A stretch of DNA of 41,839 nucleotides from Aphanizomenon flos-aquae FACHB-1287 (GTDB lineage Bacteria; Cyanobacteriota; Cyanobacteriia; Cyanobacteriales; Nostocaceae): positions 1-41,839 of the forward strand of contig NZ_JACJTO010000039.1 of NCBI RefSeq assembly GCF_014698755.1, written 5' to 3'. A program made the position numbers and the translations under genes. This document shows, piece after piece, positions 16,655 to 25,895 of this stretch. The notes under the pieces were generated by a model. That model did not search any database. It was given only the letters and a program-made list of their open reading frames with translations, and was not told the origin of the DNA. Within the stretch, counting starts at the first letter, position 1, and every line of letters begins with the position of its first letter.

Positions 16655-17392
16655 CTATGAATCAAGCAGAGCAAATGTATAGGGAGCAGTAAAATTGTTG
16701 TAGCGAATACGTAAGCGATCACCAAATTTCTGATCAATCATTTCGACACGCTCACCAAATTCAGATTCACTTTCCCAAGGAATCAAAAAGGCTGCATTGT
16801 AAATCATTTCCTCTGTCATAGTATCATTGACTACAATCTCTTGAGCCAAAGGGTCTAGTTCACTAGAGAAAGCTTGAATTACAGCTTGTTTGCGGGCTAA
16901 TAAATTACTTTCAATTAATTGTCCAATTTGAATCACTTCCTCCATACTCAACTTTTTACCTTCCATGTTGTCGCGCTGCTGCTTCAACTCCTGATGAGAC
17001 TCCATCATGTTTTGTAATTCCGCTTTAGCATCCCAAAAAACTTTAATGCTAACCTCTCTTTTCCCTGCCAATTTTTGAAACAATTGATTTAATTGATCCT
17101 TATGGGGATTAATCAGTTGACTCATGATGGTTTCCCAATCTTTAACCACTAATCCAAACCGCAGGGGGAGAAGAACACGATAACCCTCGTGCATTGTTTG
17201 TTCTAAAACTCTTTCATGAGCTAACAAATTACGACGAGAGGCCAAATATTTTTCTTGAAGAGCCTCTGAATATAAAAAACAAAACCCATCAACTACTTCA
17301 CTATGAACAGGTTGTTTGTCCAATCCTTCAAGAACAAGAGTTTCAGGAATCTTGTCTGGGAAAATACCGTACAAATAAAGACCAGTAATCAT
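16655..17392 (-). CDS. gvpF: gas vesicle protein GvpF
   Basis: About 245 residues of the GvpF/L family: opening strand GLYLYGIFPDK, the conserved segment HERVLEQTMHEGYRVLLPLR followed by FG (about 65-87), a long helical middle (about 105-180), and the C-terminal region ending near RYNNFTAPYTFALL. GvpF is a minor vesicle protein that binds GvpA and is thought to help initiate assembly. The ORF can be extended to a TTG at 17410, but the ATG at 17392 places the conserved first strand at the N-terminus as in other GvpF proteins. It is followed after a short gap by gvpG and preceded by gvpK. Confidence 0.9.
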   Translation of the reverse strand: MITGLYLYGIFPDKIPETLVLEGLDKQPVHSEVVDGFCFLYSEALQEKYLASRRNLLAHERVLEQTMHEGYRVLLPLRFGLVVKDWETIMSQLINPHKDQLNQLFQKLAGKREVSIKVFWDAKAELQNMMESHQELKQQRDNMEGKKLSMEEVIQIGQLIESNLLARKQAVIQAFSSELDPLAQEIVVNDTMTEEMIYNAAFLIPWESESEFGERVEMIDQKFGDRLRIRYNNFTAPYTFALLDS

Positions 17393-17438
17393 AAGCTGTA
17401 AAAAGATCAAATCTAAATTTATGATTGATAAATTAGTA

Positions 17439-17912
17439 TTAAATTGGTTTTGAAGTCAAAACCAACCGTAATTTAGCGTGAATAAGATCGATTTGAGCGA
17501 TACCCAAATCTATCTCACCATCTACAACAATTCCCGTGTTTAAAAGTCGATCTAATAGCTCTAGTACCGAAGGACGACTACTGGGTTGACCTGGATAATA
17601 AGAACCGGAAGATGGCAAAAGGGTCCCAACATCTCCCAAATTTATATTTAAATCTGCGGGGTCAACGTCAAACGTCTTACATAAATGTAAAATTTGTTCT
17701 TCTAATTTTTGCAGACTATCTGCAGCCCGCTCTAAGTCAGGTTCACTCAGTAAATCCTCTTCCATGCGCCGAATTACTTGAGCTTCCATCAACTGGCGCA
17801 CCAATTCCAATACAGTCAAAAGTAAAGGAGCTAAACCCGCCTCATTCTTGGCTTTAGCAGGAATAGTTAGTGAATTATTTAAGTTTTCAGCAGGAGTGCA
17901 AACCATGTTCAT
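17439..17912 (-). CDS. gvpK: gas vesicle protein GvpK
   Basis: A 157-residue GvpK. The central helix AGLAPLLLTVLELVRQLMEA (about 25-44), IRRMEEDLLSEPDLERAADS and LNINLGDVGTLLP are family signatures. The C-terminal 45 residues (VLELLDRLLNTGIVVDGEID onward) resemble the GvpA fold. GvpK is a minor protein required for vesicle formation. GAGG seven bases before the first ATG supports this start over the internal ATG two codons later. It lies between gvpJ and gvpF on the same strand. Confidence 0.92.
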   Translation of the reverse strand: MNMVCTPAENLNNSLTIPAKAKNEAGLAPLLLTVLELVRQLMEAQVIRRMEEDLLSEPDLERAADSLQKLEEQILHLCKTFDVDPADLNINLGDVGTLLPSSGSYYPGQPSSRPSVLELLDRLLNTGIVVDGEIDLGIAQIDLIHAKLRLVLTSKPI

Positions 17913-18005
17913 GATGCAACCTCAAGTTTTAAATGTCTCTGATCAAATTTGACTATTAAATTTTCCAGACTTTCAGTTTCTATTGAATGTAGATCATAGT
18001 TTAGA

Positions 18006-18686
18006 TTAGACATCAATTGCTGGATCTACGGGTGATGAACCTTCTTCAATGGTTTCAGACTGAAAATCCAGAATTTCCACTGTTGAATCTACAGGTGATG
18101 AAATTTCTTCAACGGTTTCAGACTGAAAATCAAGAACCTCCATTGTTGAATCTAAGGGTGATGAACCTTCTTCAACGGTTTCAGACTGAAAATCCAGAAT
18201 TTCCATTGTTGTGTTTAGATATGGTGAAGTTTCTCCACCGTTTTCAGACCGAAAATCCAGAACTTCAATCGGTGTATCTGGCGATGGAATTTCTTCAGCC
18301 GTTTGACGCAAATCATCCCCAATATCTGCTGATAAGGGGATATTCTCCTCCACACTAGAAGAAGTCAGTAAATTTAGCTTTGCCTCTAGGCTCTCTAGAC
18401 GATGCTGAAGCTGTTGATTTTCTTCAACCAACCGTTGAGCCTTAGTGCTCAGATAGGGATCGCTTTCCCACCAATTGATGCCCATTTCCTTGGCTTTGTC
18501 CACGGAGGAAATCAACAAGCGAATCCGAATATGTATAAGTTCTGTGGAAGCTATAGATATAGAAATATCACCAGCAATCACAATGCCCTTATCTAAAACC
18601 CTTTCGAGAATGTCCGCTAAAGTCGAACCTTGGGTAGATGTGTTAATAGCTCGACTTGAGTTAGTATTAGGACGCGTTGGCAGCAT
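18006..18686 (-). CDS. gvpJ: gas vesicle protein GvpJ with tandem-repeat tail
   Basis: About 226 residues. Residues about 20-75 are a GvpA-like domain (TLADILERVLDKGIVIAGDI, then ELIHIRIRLLISSVDKA), as in GvpJ, a minor paralogue of the shell protein. A coiled-coil stretch follows (about 88-108). The last 95 residues are built from a 21-residue unit repeated about four times, each with a core like MEILDFQSETVEE and a Ser-Pro-Asp linker. This acidic tail makes the protein clearly longer than usual cyanobacterial GvpJ. The ORF extends to a TTG at 18707; I prefer ATG 18686 because it gives the usual MLPTRPNTNSS start, but the ribosome site there is weak. Confidence 0.88.
   Translation of the reverse strand: MLPTRPNTNSSRAINTSTQGSTLADILERVLDKGIVIAGDISISIASTELIHIRIRLLISSVDKAKEMGINWWESDPYLSTKAQRLVEENQQLQHRLESLEAKLNLLTSSSVEENIPLSADIGDDLRQTAEEIPSPDTPIEVLDFRSENGGETSPYLNTTMEILDFQSETVEEGSSPLDSTMEVLDFQSETVEEISSPVDSTVEILDFQSETIEEGSSPVDPAIDV
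18012..18275. repeat. 63-base minisatellite inside gvpJ
   Basis: About four units of 63 bases, visible on the plus strand from the recurring phrase TTTCAGACTGAAAATCCAGA at roughly 18054, 18117, 18180 and 18243 (with small variations). Inner copies are more alike than the outermost one, the pattern expected from unequal exchange. Confidence 0.85.
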
Positions 18687-19084
18687 TGGGGTAGAAGTCA
18701 CAAGCAATTCAACTCTTGAATGTTATAGGGATCATACCTGATTTTACAAACCAAATATCACTGCTCTAAAGAAAATAAACCACTAGTTATTATTGGGTGA
18801 TACCCATCAATACTTGTGTCAATTTCCCAAACACAGTTCTGAAACCCAATCAAATCATTACGACATCATAGGGTTTCAGGGTCTTGGCGAAGGTATTGAC
18901 CCATCTGCTCAATATTATATCAAATTATTGAGTAGAAAAACTGGCAAATTAAAGTGTTCATTCCCCAGCGACTAACATTTCTGATTGAGCAATGATCAAC
19001 TTTGCTAGTTGCTCTAGTGGTCACTTACCTAGATTGATCTCATCACCCCCCCGTCGGGTAAGTGAGAGACTTATACTTTATAAC
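18687..19084. other. 398-base gvpN-gvpJ spacer with inverted repeats
   Basis: This gap interrupts the otherwise compact operon. It holds CTGAAACCC (18839-18847) with its reverse complement GGGTTTCAG (18871-18879), a small palindrome TGGGT-GAT-ACCCA (18794-18806), a minus-strand TATAAT-like hexamer at 18914-18919 without a well-spaced -35, and a nine-base inverted repeat (19021-19029 and 19057-19065) just past gvpN. These could mark a processing site, a partial terminator after gvpN or an internal promoter for gvpJ. A 60-codon plus-strand frame here does not resemble a gene. Confidence 0.45.
19021..19065 (-). terminator. hairpin downstream of gvpN
   Basis: TCACTTACC (19021-19029) and GGTAAGTGA (19057-19065) are perfect nine-base complements with a 27-base loop. 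The hairpin begins 20 bases past the gvpN stop. There is no T run, so it may protect or process mRNA rather than terminate. Confidence 0.45.
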
Positions 19085-20116
<1,032 letters not shown>

Positions 20117-20290
20117 TTATGTTTGTGCCGATACTGCTAAACTTGCATTTGTAAACAAAGCACAAAGTCTAGTTTAACAAGAGTATTAGCATTAATGCTA
20201 GGCTGATTTTCTATGTTAATAAATACAGAGTATAAATATAGACAACGAAAACTTCACGCCAAGACTGATTGTTGTTGAATTTTATTAACT

Positions 20291-20333
20291 ACCCCCTTGT
20301 CTTACCAGTTGTGTAACTGGAATATCAGGGGGT
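20291..20333. terminator. nested hairpin between gvpC and gvpN
   Basis: Outer arms ACCCCCT (20291-20297) and AGGGGGT (20327-20333) enclose an inner hairpin CCAGTT-GTGT-AACTGG (20305-20320). It lies 52 bases past the gvpC stop, read on the minus strand, and probably reduces read-through into gvpN. The T run is on the plus-strand side. Part of the inner motif (AACTGGAATA) recurs at 20357. The rest of the 293-base gap shows nothing else. Confidence 0.6.
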
Positions 20334-20385
20334 TTTGCTATGTGTACCTATTGTCCAACTGGAATACAGGAACTAAGAGCATTTA

Positions 20386-20967
20386 TTAACCAAAGATACT
20401 CACAAACAAATCCTGACGGAATTTAAGGAGAGACTCTTTCTGTTCCAGAGCTTGAGCAACTCTTGCTTTGTTTGTTTCTGACAAGAACTGCTCAGTTTTT
20501 TCTTGAAGATCCTTATAGAAGGCTAACAATTCTTGAGCTTGTTTTTCAGCTTGAGCCATTCTTGCTTGGGCTGTTTCTGATAAAAACTCTTGGCTTGTTT
20601 CTTGAAGATTCTTGTGGAATGCTAACAGTTCTTGAGCTTGTTTTTCAGCTTGAGCCATTCTTGCTTGGGCTGTTTCTGATAAAAACTGTTGACTTGTTTC
20701 CCGAAGATCCTTATAGAAGGCTAACAATTCTTGAGCTTGTTTTTCAGCTTGAGCAATTCTTGCTTGGGTTGTCTCTGATAAAGACTCTTTGCTTGTTTCT
20801 TGAAGATTTTTGTGGAACGTTTGCAGTTCTTGAGCTTGTTTTTCAGCTTGCTCTTGTCTTTTCGCTGTTGTGACGGACAAGAATTCTTGAGTACCAAGAG
20901 ATAGTTCAGCCACTTTCTCAGCTATTGACTGATGCTCTTGCCGGATTTTTGCCATTAAAGAAATCAT
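20386..20967 (-). CDS. gvpC: gas vesicle outer protein GvpC with five 33-residue repeats
   Basis: A 193-residue GvpC. An N-terminal segment ([20 protein letters not shown], 1-20) is followed by five repeats of 33 residues (about 22-186), each with a core such as [20 protein letters not shown], and the closing LFVSIFG. GvpC binds the outside of the vesicle, bridges GvpA ribs and raises the critical collapse pressure. Length, repeat number and ends match the A. flos-aquae protein as I know it. Start ATG 20967 has GGAG six bases upstream; an in-frame TTG at 20979 overlaps that ribosome site and is rejected. Repeats 3 and 4 are the most alike, which suggests recent duplication or conversion. Confidence 0.97.
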   Translation of the reverse strand: MISLMAKIRQEHQSIAEKVAELSLGTQEFLSVTTAKRQEQAEKQAQELQTFHKNLQETSKESLSETTQARIAQAEKQAQELLAFYKDLRETSQQFLSETAQARMAQAEKQAQELLAFHKNLQETSQEFLSETAQARMAQAEKQAQELLAFYKDLQEKTEQFLSETNKARVAQALEQKESLLKFRQDLFVSIFG

Positions 20968-21097
20968 GAAGTTCTCCAAAAAAAATAGTAAATTAGCCCA
21001 GACCTACTAGAAATCGCTTCCCTAGGTACTACATTTCAAGGATTCGTACTTTTTTGTAATATACTTTGAGAAACGTTGATTTAAAAAAAGTAGAACT

Positions 21098-21125
21098 AAT
21101 ATCAGGATTAATAAATCCTGATATT
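21098..21125 (-). terminator. 12-bp stem hairpin between gvpA2 and gvpC
   Basis: AATATCAGGATT (21098-21109), a four-base loop and AATCCTGATATT (21114-21125) form a perfect 12-bp stem 14 bases after the gvpA2 stop. On the minus strand a run of seven T follows about eight bases later (21083-21089). It fits a partial terminator or 3' stabiliser that leaves abundant gvpA mRNA and lets a fraction continue into gvpC. Confidence 0.7.
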
Positions 21126-21139
21126 CTGGAACTTGCTAA

Positions 21140-21355
21140 TTAAGCAGGTACTGCTGCTGATTGGGTTAAACCAACTGCTTCAGCATACTTCAAGTAGGTT
21201 TCTACAGAAGCGATAACGATACGAGCTTCGATAGCTAGTAATTCAACACCAACTAAGGAAACACGAACCCAAGCGTCAATAACGATACCTTTGTCGAGGA
21301 TTCTATCAATAACTTCTGCCAAGCTGGAGGAAGAATTGGTTTTTTCAACTGCCAT
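21140..21355 (-). CDS. gvpA: gas vesicle shell protein GvpA, second copy
   Basis: A 71-residue GvpA, the main shell protein that forms the gas-permeable, water-excluding ribs. The family core is plain: [20 protein letters not shown] and the following [13 protein letters not shown]. The protein is identical to that of the copy at 21457-21672. The coding DNA differs at one base only (G at 21296 against A at 21613), a silent change in a leucine codon. It lies second in the cluster, just before the 12-bp hairpin and gvpC. Confidence 0.98.
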   Translation of the reverse strand: MAVEKTNSSSSLAEVIDRILDKGIVIDAWVRVSLVGVELLAIEARIVIASVETYLKYAEAVGLTQSAAVPA

Positions 21356-21400
21356 TTTCTTAAGTCCTTTTTATTTATTGCCGGAAATTGGGGAAATGAT

Positions 21401-21437
21401 GAGAATAACTAACCTAAATAGAGTAGCGGTTATTCTC
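21401..21437 (-). other. hairpin between gvpA1 and gvpA2
   Basis: GAGAATAAC (21401-21409) pairs perfectly with GTTATTCTC (21429-21437). It lies about 20 bases past the gvpA1 stop and has no T run. A role in mRNA processing or stability of gvpA1 is likely but inferred. Confidence 0.55.
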
Positions 21438-21456
21438 TAACTTATTAAATTGCTAA

Positions 21457-21672
21457 TTAAGCAGGTACTGCTGCTGATTGGGTTAAACCAACTGCTTCAG
21501 CATACTTCAAGTAGGTTTCTACAGAAGCGATAACGATACGAGCTTCGATAGCTAGTAATTCAACACCAACTAAGGAAACACGAACCCAAGCGTCAATAAC
21601 GATACCTTTGTCAAGGATTCTATCAATAACTTCTGCCAAGCTGGAGGAAGAATTGGTTTTTTCAACTGCCAT
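21457..21672 (-). CDS. gvpA: gas vesicle shell protein GvpA, first copy
   Basis: A 71-residue GvpA identical in protein sequence to the second copy. It is the first gene of the cluster and is preceded by the 666-base upstream region that must hold the main gvp promoter. The leader just before the ATG has only a weak ribosome site (GGGACTTAAGAAA), which is notable for so abundant a protein; the leader palindrome at 21710-21726 may matter for expression. Two gvpA genes in tandem are common in cyanobacteria and raise shell protein dosage. Confidence 0.98.
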   Translation of the reverse strand: MAVEKTNSSSSLAEVIDRILDKGIVIDAWVRVSLVGVELLAIEARIVIASVETYLKYAEAVGLTQSAAVPA

Positions 21673-22338
21673 TTTCTTAAGTCCCTGTTGTTAGTTTTGT
21701 TACCTTTGATTAAGCAATTTGCTTAACCTTTAAACAAGTTATCATCGAATCCTCAGGATGTAAAGAAAAAATTGGTCAAGAAATGTGAAGTTTTATGAGT
21801 AGACAAAAATGATACGAATTTGAAATACAAAATATACATGATTGACAGGCTGTCAAACTTGACAGATATGGTTAATATTTTTATATTTGCTTAAAGATTA
21901 TTGAAAAAGTTAGTCAAGAAGAAAATTATAGTATTAAGGCTTGTCTATTACACATTATTAATATTTATTATTGCTTAAATTATTGCTGTGTAAGGGTTTT
22001 AGTTGTATAAAGCTAATGCTAAAATATGATCTATCAGCAAATTTTAAGTGGTGAAATCAATCTAAAATTCACCATTGTAAAGATATATTTGAGTGTCTAG
22101 AAGGCATATTACGTATTTTGTTTATTTTGTTCAACCAGCAGAAATTGCGTGAACTTCGGCAACTTATTTGACATAGTAAAAGTTACATGGTTGCGTATAA
22201 ATACTAAAAATAATTATGTAGACAGAGAAAATATGGTTATGTAACGAAAACTAGACTAGTTGATTATGACTACTTCAATCAAATTCCTGTAGATGAATTA
22301 AAATTGTGTATGGATTTTATTTTTTTAACTCAAAAATT
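21673..22338. promoter_or_regulatory. gvp upstream regulatory region
   Basis: A 666-base AT-rich region between gvpA1 and the divergent small gene at 22339. It holds TTAAGCAA-T-TTGCTTAA (21710-21726), a 17-base palindrome 38 bases before gvpA1; TTGACAG-G-CTGTCAA (21842-21856), a 15-base palindrome, with a further TTGACAG at 21859-21865; and a possible minus-strand promoter TTTACA-N17-TAACTT at about 21736-21764. The palindromes have almost no loop, so they look like operators rather than hairpins. I see no gene inside. The promoter call is tentative. Confidence 0.5.
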
Positions 22339-22605
22339 ATGACTACAGAAGGGACTCCTGCTAATATTTCCCAGGCAGCTTTAGCGACCTTGGTGGATGC
22401 TCTTGTTAAAAAAGGTCATCCACGTCAATATGCTGAAGCGATGGCGACTTCAATTATTTTTCAGACTGATTTAGATTTGCGGAATGCTCAGATGGCCAAT
22501 CTATTAGGCTGGCTGAAACAGGAGCATAATGATATCTATGCTTCGGCGTTGGATGTAGTTGGAAAAACTGCTGAAGAATTTGAACGTCGAGTTCAAAAGG
22601 GTTAA
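22339..22605 (+). CDS. small conserved-looking hypothetical protein
   Basis: About 88 residues, from ATG 22339 (a GTG at 22306 would add 11 hydrophobic residues and is less likely). The composition is balanced and predicted mainly helical, with ISQAALATLVDALVKKGHP and ANLLGWLKQEHNDIYASALD as main helices. There is no signal peptide and no domain I recognise. It is divergent from the gvp cluster and lies about 145 bases before proA on the same strand. A function cannot be given. Confidence 0.6.
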   Translation: MTTEGTPANISQAALATLVDALVKKGHPRQYAEAMATSIIFQTDLDLRNAQMANLLGWLKQEHNDIYASALDVVGKTAEEFERRVQKG

Positions 22606-22750
22606 GCACATAGACTCAATATAAAAAGATGGGGGAAAAATTAGCTATTTCAGCTATTTTTTCCTGAAAATCTGCTTAAAAGTACAATAGTGGTAAATGC
22701 ACCTGGGAAAATTGATAGGATGGGAATCAATATATAGATTGTTGCTATAC

Positions 22751-24055
22751 ATGAGTAATTTCAAAATTGTTTCTCCTTTGACTGCTTTTGCTAAACAAAC
22801 CCGTCAGGCTGCAAGCAAGCTGGCAGTTCTTTCTTTGGAGTCCAGAAATCAGGCGATTGAAGCGATCGCTCAGGCGTTAGAATTGGCAAGGGGTGATATT
22901 CTGCAAGCAAATCTGGCTGATTGTCAAGCAGCAACGGCGGCAGGAATCGCTGAACCTCTTTATAAAAGGTTGCAGTTAGATGAATATAAATTAAGAGATG
23001 CGATCGCAGGTGTGCGAGATGTTGGTAAATTAGATGATCCTATTGGTAAGGTACAAATTCATCGAGAAATTGATACGGGTTTAATTCTTAAACGAACTAC
23101 TTGTCCTTTGGGGGTTTTAGGAATTATCTTTGAAGCGCGTCCTGAAGCGGCTATTCAAATTGTTTCTTTAGCAATTAAATCTGGTAATGGTGTAATTCTC
23201 AAAGGTGGTAAAGAGGCTTTAGGTTCTTGTGAGGCTATAGTTAAAGCGATTAAGCAAGGATTATCTGATACGGATGTTAATCCTGATGCGGTGCAATTGT
23301 TAACAACTAGGGAAGAAATATTAGAACTGTTACAATTAGATAAATATGTAGATTTAATTATTCCCAGGGGTTCTAATGCTTTCGTGAAATTTGTGCAAGA
23401 TAATACCCGCATTCCAGTATTAGGTCATGCTGATGGTATTTGTCATCTTTATGTAGATCAAGGGGCAGATATTACTAAGGCTATTAATATTACTGTAGAT
23501 TCTAAAATTCAATATCCTGCTGCTTGTAATGCTATTGAAACTTTGCTAGTTCATAGTAGTATTGCTGGCGAATTTTTGCCCCAAGTTGCGGCAGCTTTAG
23601 AAGCAAAAAATGTAGAATTAAGAGGTGATGAAGGTACTTTAAAAATTTTACCTAATATTGTCCCAGCAACGGAAATAGACTGGCAAACAGAATATAGTGA
23701 TTTGATTTTAGCGATTAAAATTGTTGATTCTTTAAATGAAGCTATATGCCATATTGAAAATTATGGTTCTCGACATACAGAAGCAATTATTACTGAAGAT
23801 ATCACAGCGGCGGAAAGTTTCCAAAGTTTAGTAAATGCAGCGGGAGTTTATCATAATTGTTCTACCCGGTTTGCTGATGGTTTCCGTTATGGATTTGGTG
23901 CAGAAGTGGGTATTAGTACCCAACAAATGCCTCCGCGTGGACCTGTTGGTTTGGAAGGTTTGATTACATATAAATATCAAATGTCTGGTAATGGACATAT
24001 TGTGAAAACCTACACAGGTGTAAATGCAAAATCATTTAGTCATCGGGATTTATAA
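22751..24055 (+). CDS. proA: glutamate-5-semialdehyde dehydrogenase (gamma-glutamyl phosphate reductase)
   Basis: About 434 residues. It reduces gamma-glutamyl phosphate to glutamate-5-semialdehyde with NADPH, the second step of proline synthesis, in the cytoplasm. Family signatures include [42 protein letters not shown], the catalytic-cysteine segment [13 protein letters not shown] (about residue 260) and [21 protein letters not shown] near 375. The ORF can be read from 22697, but the [10 protein letters not shown] start at 22751 fits the family length. No proB is nearby. It appears to be transcribed alone or with the small gene upstream. Confidence 0.96.
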   Translation: MSNFKIVSPLTAFAKQTRQAASKLAVLSLESRNQAIEAIAQALELARGDILQANLADCQAATAAGIAEPLYKRLQLDEYKLRDAIAGVRDVGKLDDPIGKVQIHREIDTGLILKRTTCPLGVLGIIFEARPEAAIQIVSLAIKSGNGVILKGGKEALGSCEAIVKAIKQGLSDTDVNPDAVQLLTTREEILELLQLDKYVDLIIPRGSNAFVKFVQDNTRIPVLGHADGICHLYVDQGADITKAINITVDSKIQYPAACNAIETLLVHSSIAGEFLPQVAAALEAKNVELRGDEGTLKILPNIVPATEIDWQTEYSDLILAIKIVDSLNEAICHIENYGSRHTEAIITEDITAAESFQSLVNAAGVYHNCSTRFADGFRYGFGAEVGISTQQMPPRGPVGLEGLITYKYQMSGNGHIVKTYTGVNAKSFSHRDL

Positions 24056-24086
24056 TGATTGATAATAGGGCACGTTGAGCTTGAGG

Positions 24087-24155
24087 GAGGTACATTTCAT
24101 GCGGGCAAGATGCCCGCACCACAAGAGTTTTATTATTAGTATCTGTACTTGATAA
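24087..24155. repeat. MITE-like palindromic element, copy 1
   Basis: GAGGTACAT at 24087-24095, then the hairpin GCGGGC-AAGAT-GCCCGC (24101-24117) and CACCACAAGAGTTTT. The block 24101-24130 is identical to 35910-35939. Its right terminal repeat is degraded (GTACTT near 24147) compared with copy 2. Confidence 0.7.
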
Positions 24156-24202
24156 TATAATCTCGTTATTAGTCTCCGAGGGGGAATAAGGTAAACTCTT
24201 TT

Positions 24203-25618
24203 TCAAACTAATGCTTTTAATAAAGCTTGCAGTTTCAGTTGCACTTCTGCAAATTCTTTTTCTGGGTCTGAACCAGCAACAATACCGGCACCTGCATACA
24301 GTCTAGCATGATTACCATTAATTAAAGCTGAACGAATGCCGACAATAAATTCACAATTTCCTTCCCCGTCTACCCAACCTAAAGGTGCTGCATATAAACC
24401 CCTTTCAAAACTTTCATAATGGCGAATTTTTGCACAAGCAATATCTCGCGCTGCACCGGCAACTGCTGGTGTTGGATGCAGTTTTGCAACGATTTGTAGA
24501 GGGTGAATATTATTGGGAATAGCGGCACTAATTGGTGTCCATAAATGCTGGATATTAGATAATTGTCGGAGTCTGGGGGCTAAAACTTGGGGTAATAAAC
24601 CTAGTTGAGATAAATGTTGAGTAATAAAATCTAGGACAAGTTTATGTTCATGTTTTTCTTTGGTACTATTGATTAAGTTGTTAGCATTTGCAGTATCTTC
24701 GGTGGGTGTTTTACCTCTGGGTGCTGAACCTGCTAAAGCGTCAGTAATTAACTGTTGTTTGTGAATACTAATTAATCTTTCTGGACTAGCGCCAATAAAA
24801 TTTTGTCCTTGGCCATTACTGGTGGAAAATACATGACAATTAGGATGTAATTGACGGAGATTATTTAAAGATTGTAATAAGTTAAAATCATGATTAAGAC
24901 TGACATCTAAGGTATCAGCTAAAACAATTTTTCTTAAATGATTGGAGTGAATTATTTCTAATACTGATGAAACAGAAGTTTTAAATTTCTCACCATTTTT
25001 AGTGATTTTTTTATATAAATTTAAAGTAAATGTATCAATATTTAGGGAGTGATTTTTCAAGGATTTAATAATTTCTAAATGACGTTGTAAATTATCTAAT
25101 ATTTTGGTAATATTAATACTAGAATTAATAATTTTATTCATTATTAATGTGCAGCGATTATTTTTTAAAGCTATTTGCCAAGCAGGTAAGAAAACTGTAG
25201 CAGAGGGAAATGGATAATCTGTTGTTTGGTGCTGATCAAAAAAACTAAAAGTACAAAAAAATTGAGGTAAAGAAAAAGTCTGATTTTGATCAGAAATAGG
25301 AATTATATTTTTCAGACAATTTTTGATAAATTCTTCTGATTTTGTAAACCTGTCTTGACCAGAAATTTCTATTTTATCTACAGTATCAATTGCTGCGATT
25401 GCTTCACCATTACTTCTATTTTCAAAATAAAAGTTTTTGCTATTTTTTTGACTAAATTTATCGAAAACCAGCAAAGGATCAACTAAACCAATTTCTAGAG
25501 AAATACTGACAATTTTACTATTATTATTGCGGTGGCAATTTTCCTGAATCTCTAATAGTAATTGATTCAGGTATTTGTAGTCTACAAAGGTGTGGCTGCG
25601 ACATGGTGAAATTGTCAT
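24203..25618 (-). CDS. menF: isochorismate synthase MenF
   Basis: A 471-residue chorismate-binding enzyme converting chorismate to isochorismate, the entry step to phylloquinone (menaquinone-type) synthesis. The C-terminal catalytic half shows IGASPERLISI, DALAGSAPRGKTP, the P-A-V-A-G-A-A-R-D segment and YAGAGIVAGSDPEKEF. The N-terminal 170 residues are variable and rich in Asn, Lys and Ser. MenF is preferred over a salicylate or siderophore enzyme because menA, menC and menE lie beside it. It is divergent from menA with about 275 bases between, which could hold shared control. Confidence 0.93.
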   Translation of the reverse strand: MTISPCRSHTFVDYKYLNQLLLEIQENCHRNNNSKIVSISLEIGLVDPLLVFDKFSQKNSKNFYFENRSNGEAIAAIDTVDKIEISGQDRFTKSEEFIKNCLKNIIPISDQNQTFSLPQFFCTFSFFDQHQTTDYPFPSATVFLPAWQIALKNNRCTLIMNKIINSSINITKILDNLQRHLEIIKSLKNHSLNIDTFTLNLYKKITKNGEKFKTSVSSVLEIIHSNHLRKIVLADTLDVSLNHDFNLLQSLNNLRQLHPNCHVFSTSNGQGQNFIGASPERLISIHKQQLITDALAGSAPRGKTPTEDTANANNLINSTKEKHEHKLVLDFITQHLSQLGLLPQVLAPRLRQLSNIQHLWTPISAAIPNNIHPLQIVAKLHPTPAVAGAARDIACAKIRHYESFERGLYAAPLGWVDGEGNCEFIVGIRSALINGNHARLYAGAGIVAGSDPEKEFAEVQLKLQALLKALV

Positions 25619-25895
25619 GGATGTATAAGTTAATTTTTATTAAGTTATCTTCCTAAAATGAATAAATCATGGTGGTATTTTTATAGGTAACATAATTCAG
25701 TCACCATTAACCAGCATAAAGTTAGCTTGATTCTGGGGTTGATCCTGTTTTGGTTGCAAAATGGCAGGTTTTATGGCAGGATATTCACCTGTAATCATAA
25801 AATTAGCATTTTTTGGTAATTTACCAAAGTTAAACTACAAAATTATAAAATTTAACTGATAACGCAAGTTCTAGTAATTTAACTAATCACGATTG

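Larger units (their letters stand above)
21133..21684. repeat. gvpA: 235-base direct repeat covering both gvpA copies
   Basis: Units 21133-21367 and 21450-21684 have a fixed offset of 317 bases and one mismatch (21296/21613). The match extends only a few bases past the stop and 12 bases before the ATG and then stops sharply on both sides. That fits gene conversion limited to the coding part, or a recent duplication with replaced flanks. Confidence 0.95.

Noticed and set aside
18054-18275. Possible CRISPR array
   Set aside because: The units of 63 bases are tandem and coding, with no unique spacers between identical short repeats.
18017-18358. 113-codon plus-strand repeated frame
   Set aside because: It is the antisense of the gvpJ tail minisatellite.
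18793-18975. 60-codon plus-strand frame in the gvpN-gvpJ spacer
   Set aside because: No ribosome site, no recognised family, and it covers an inverted repeat. It is more likely non-coding operon spacer.
20463-20873. 136-codon plus-strand frame with Leu-rich repeats
   Set aside because: It is the antisense of the gvpC repeats; its regularity comes from the 99-base repeat units of gvpC.
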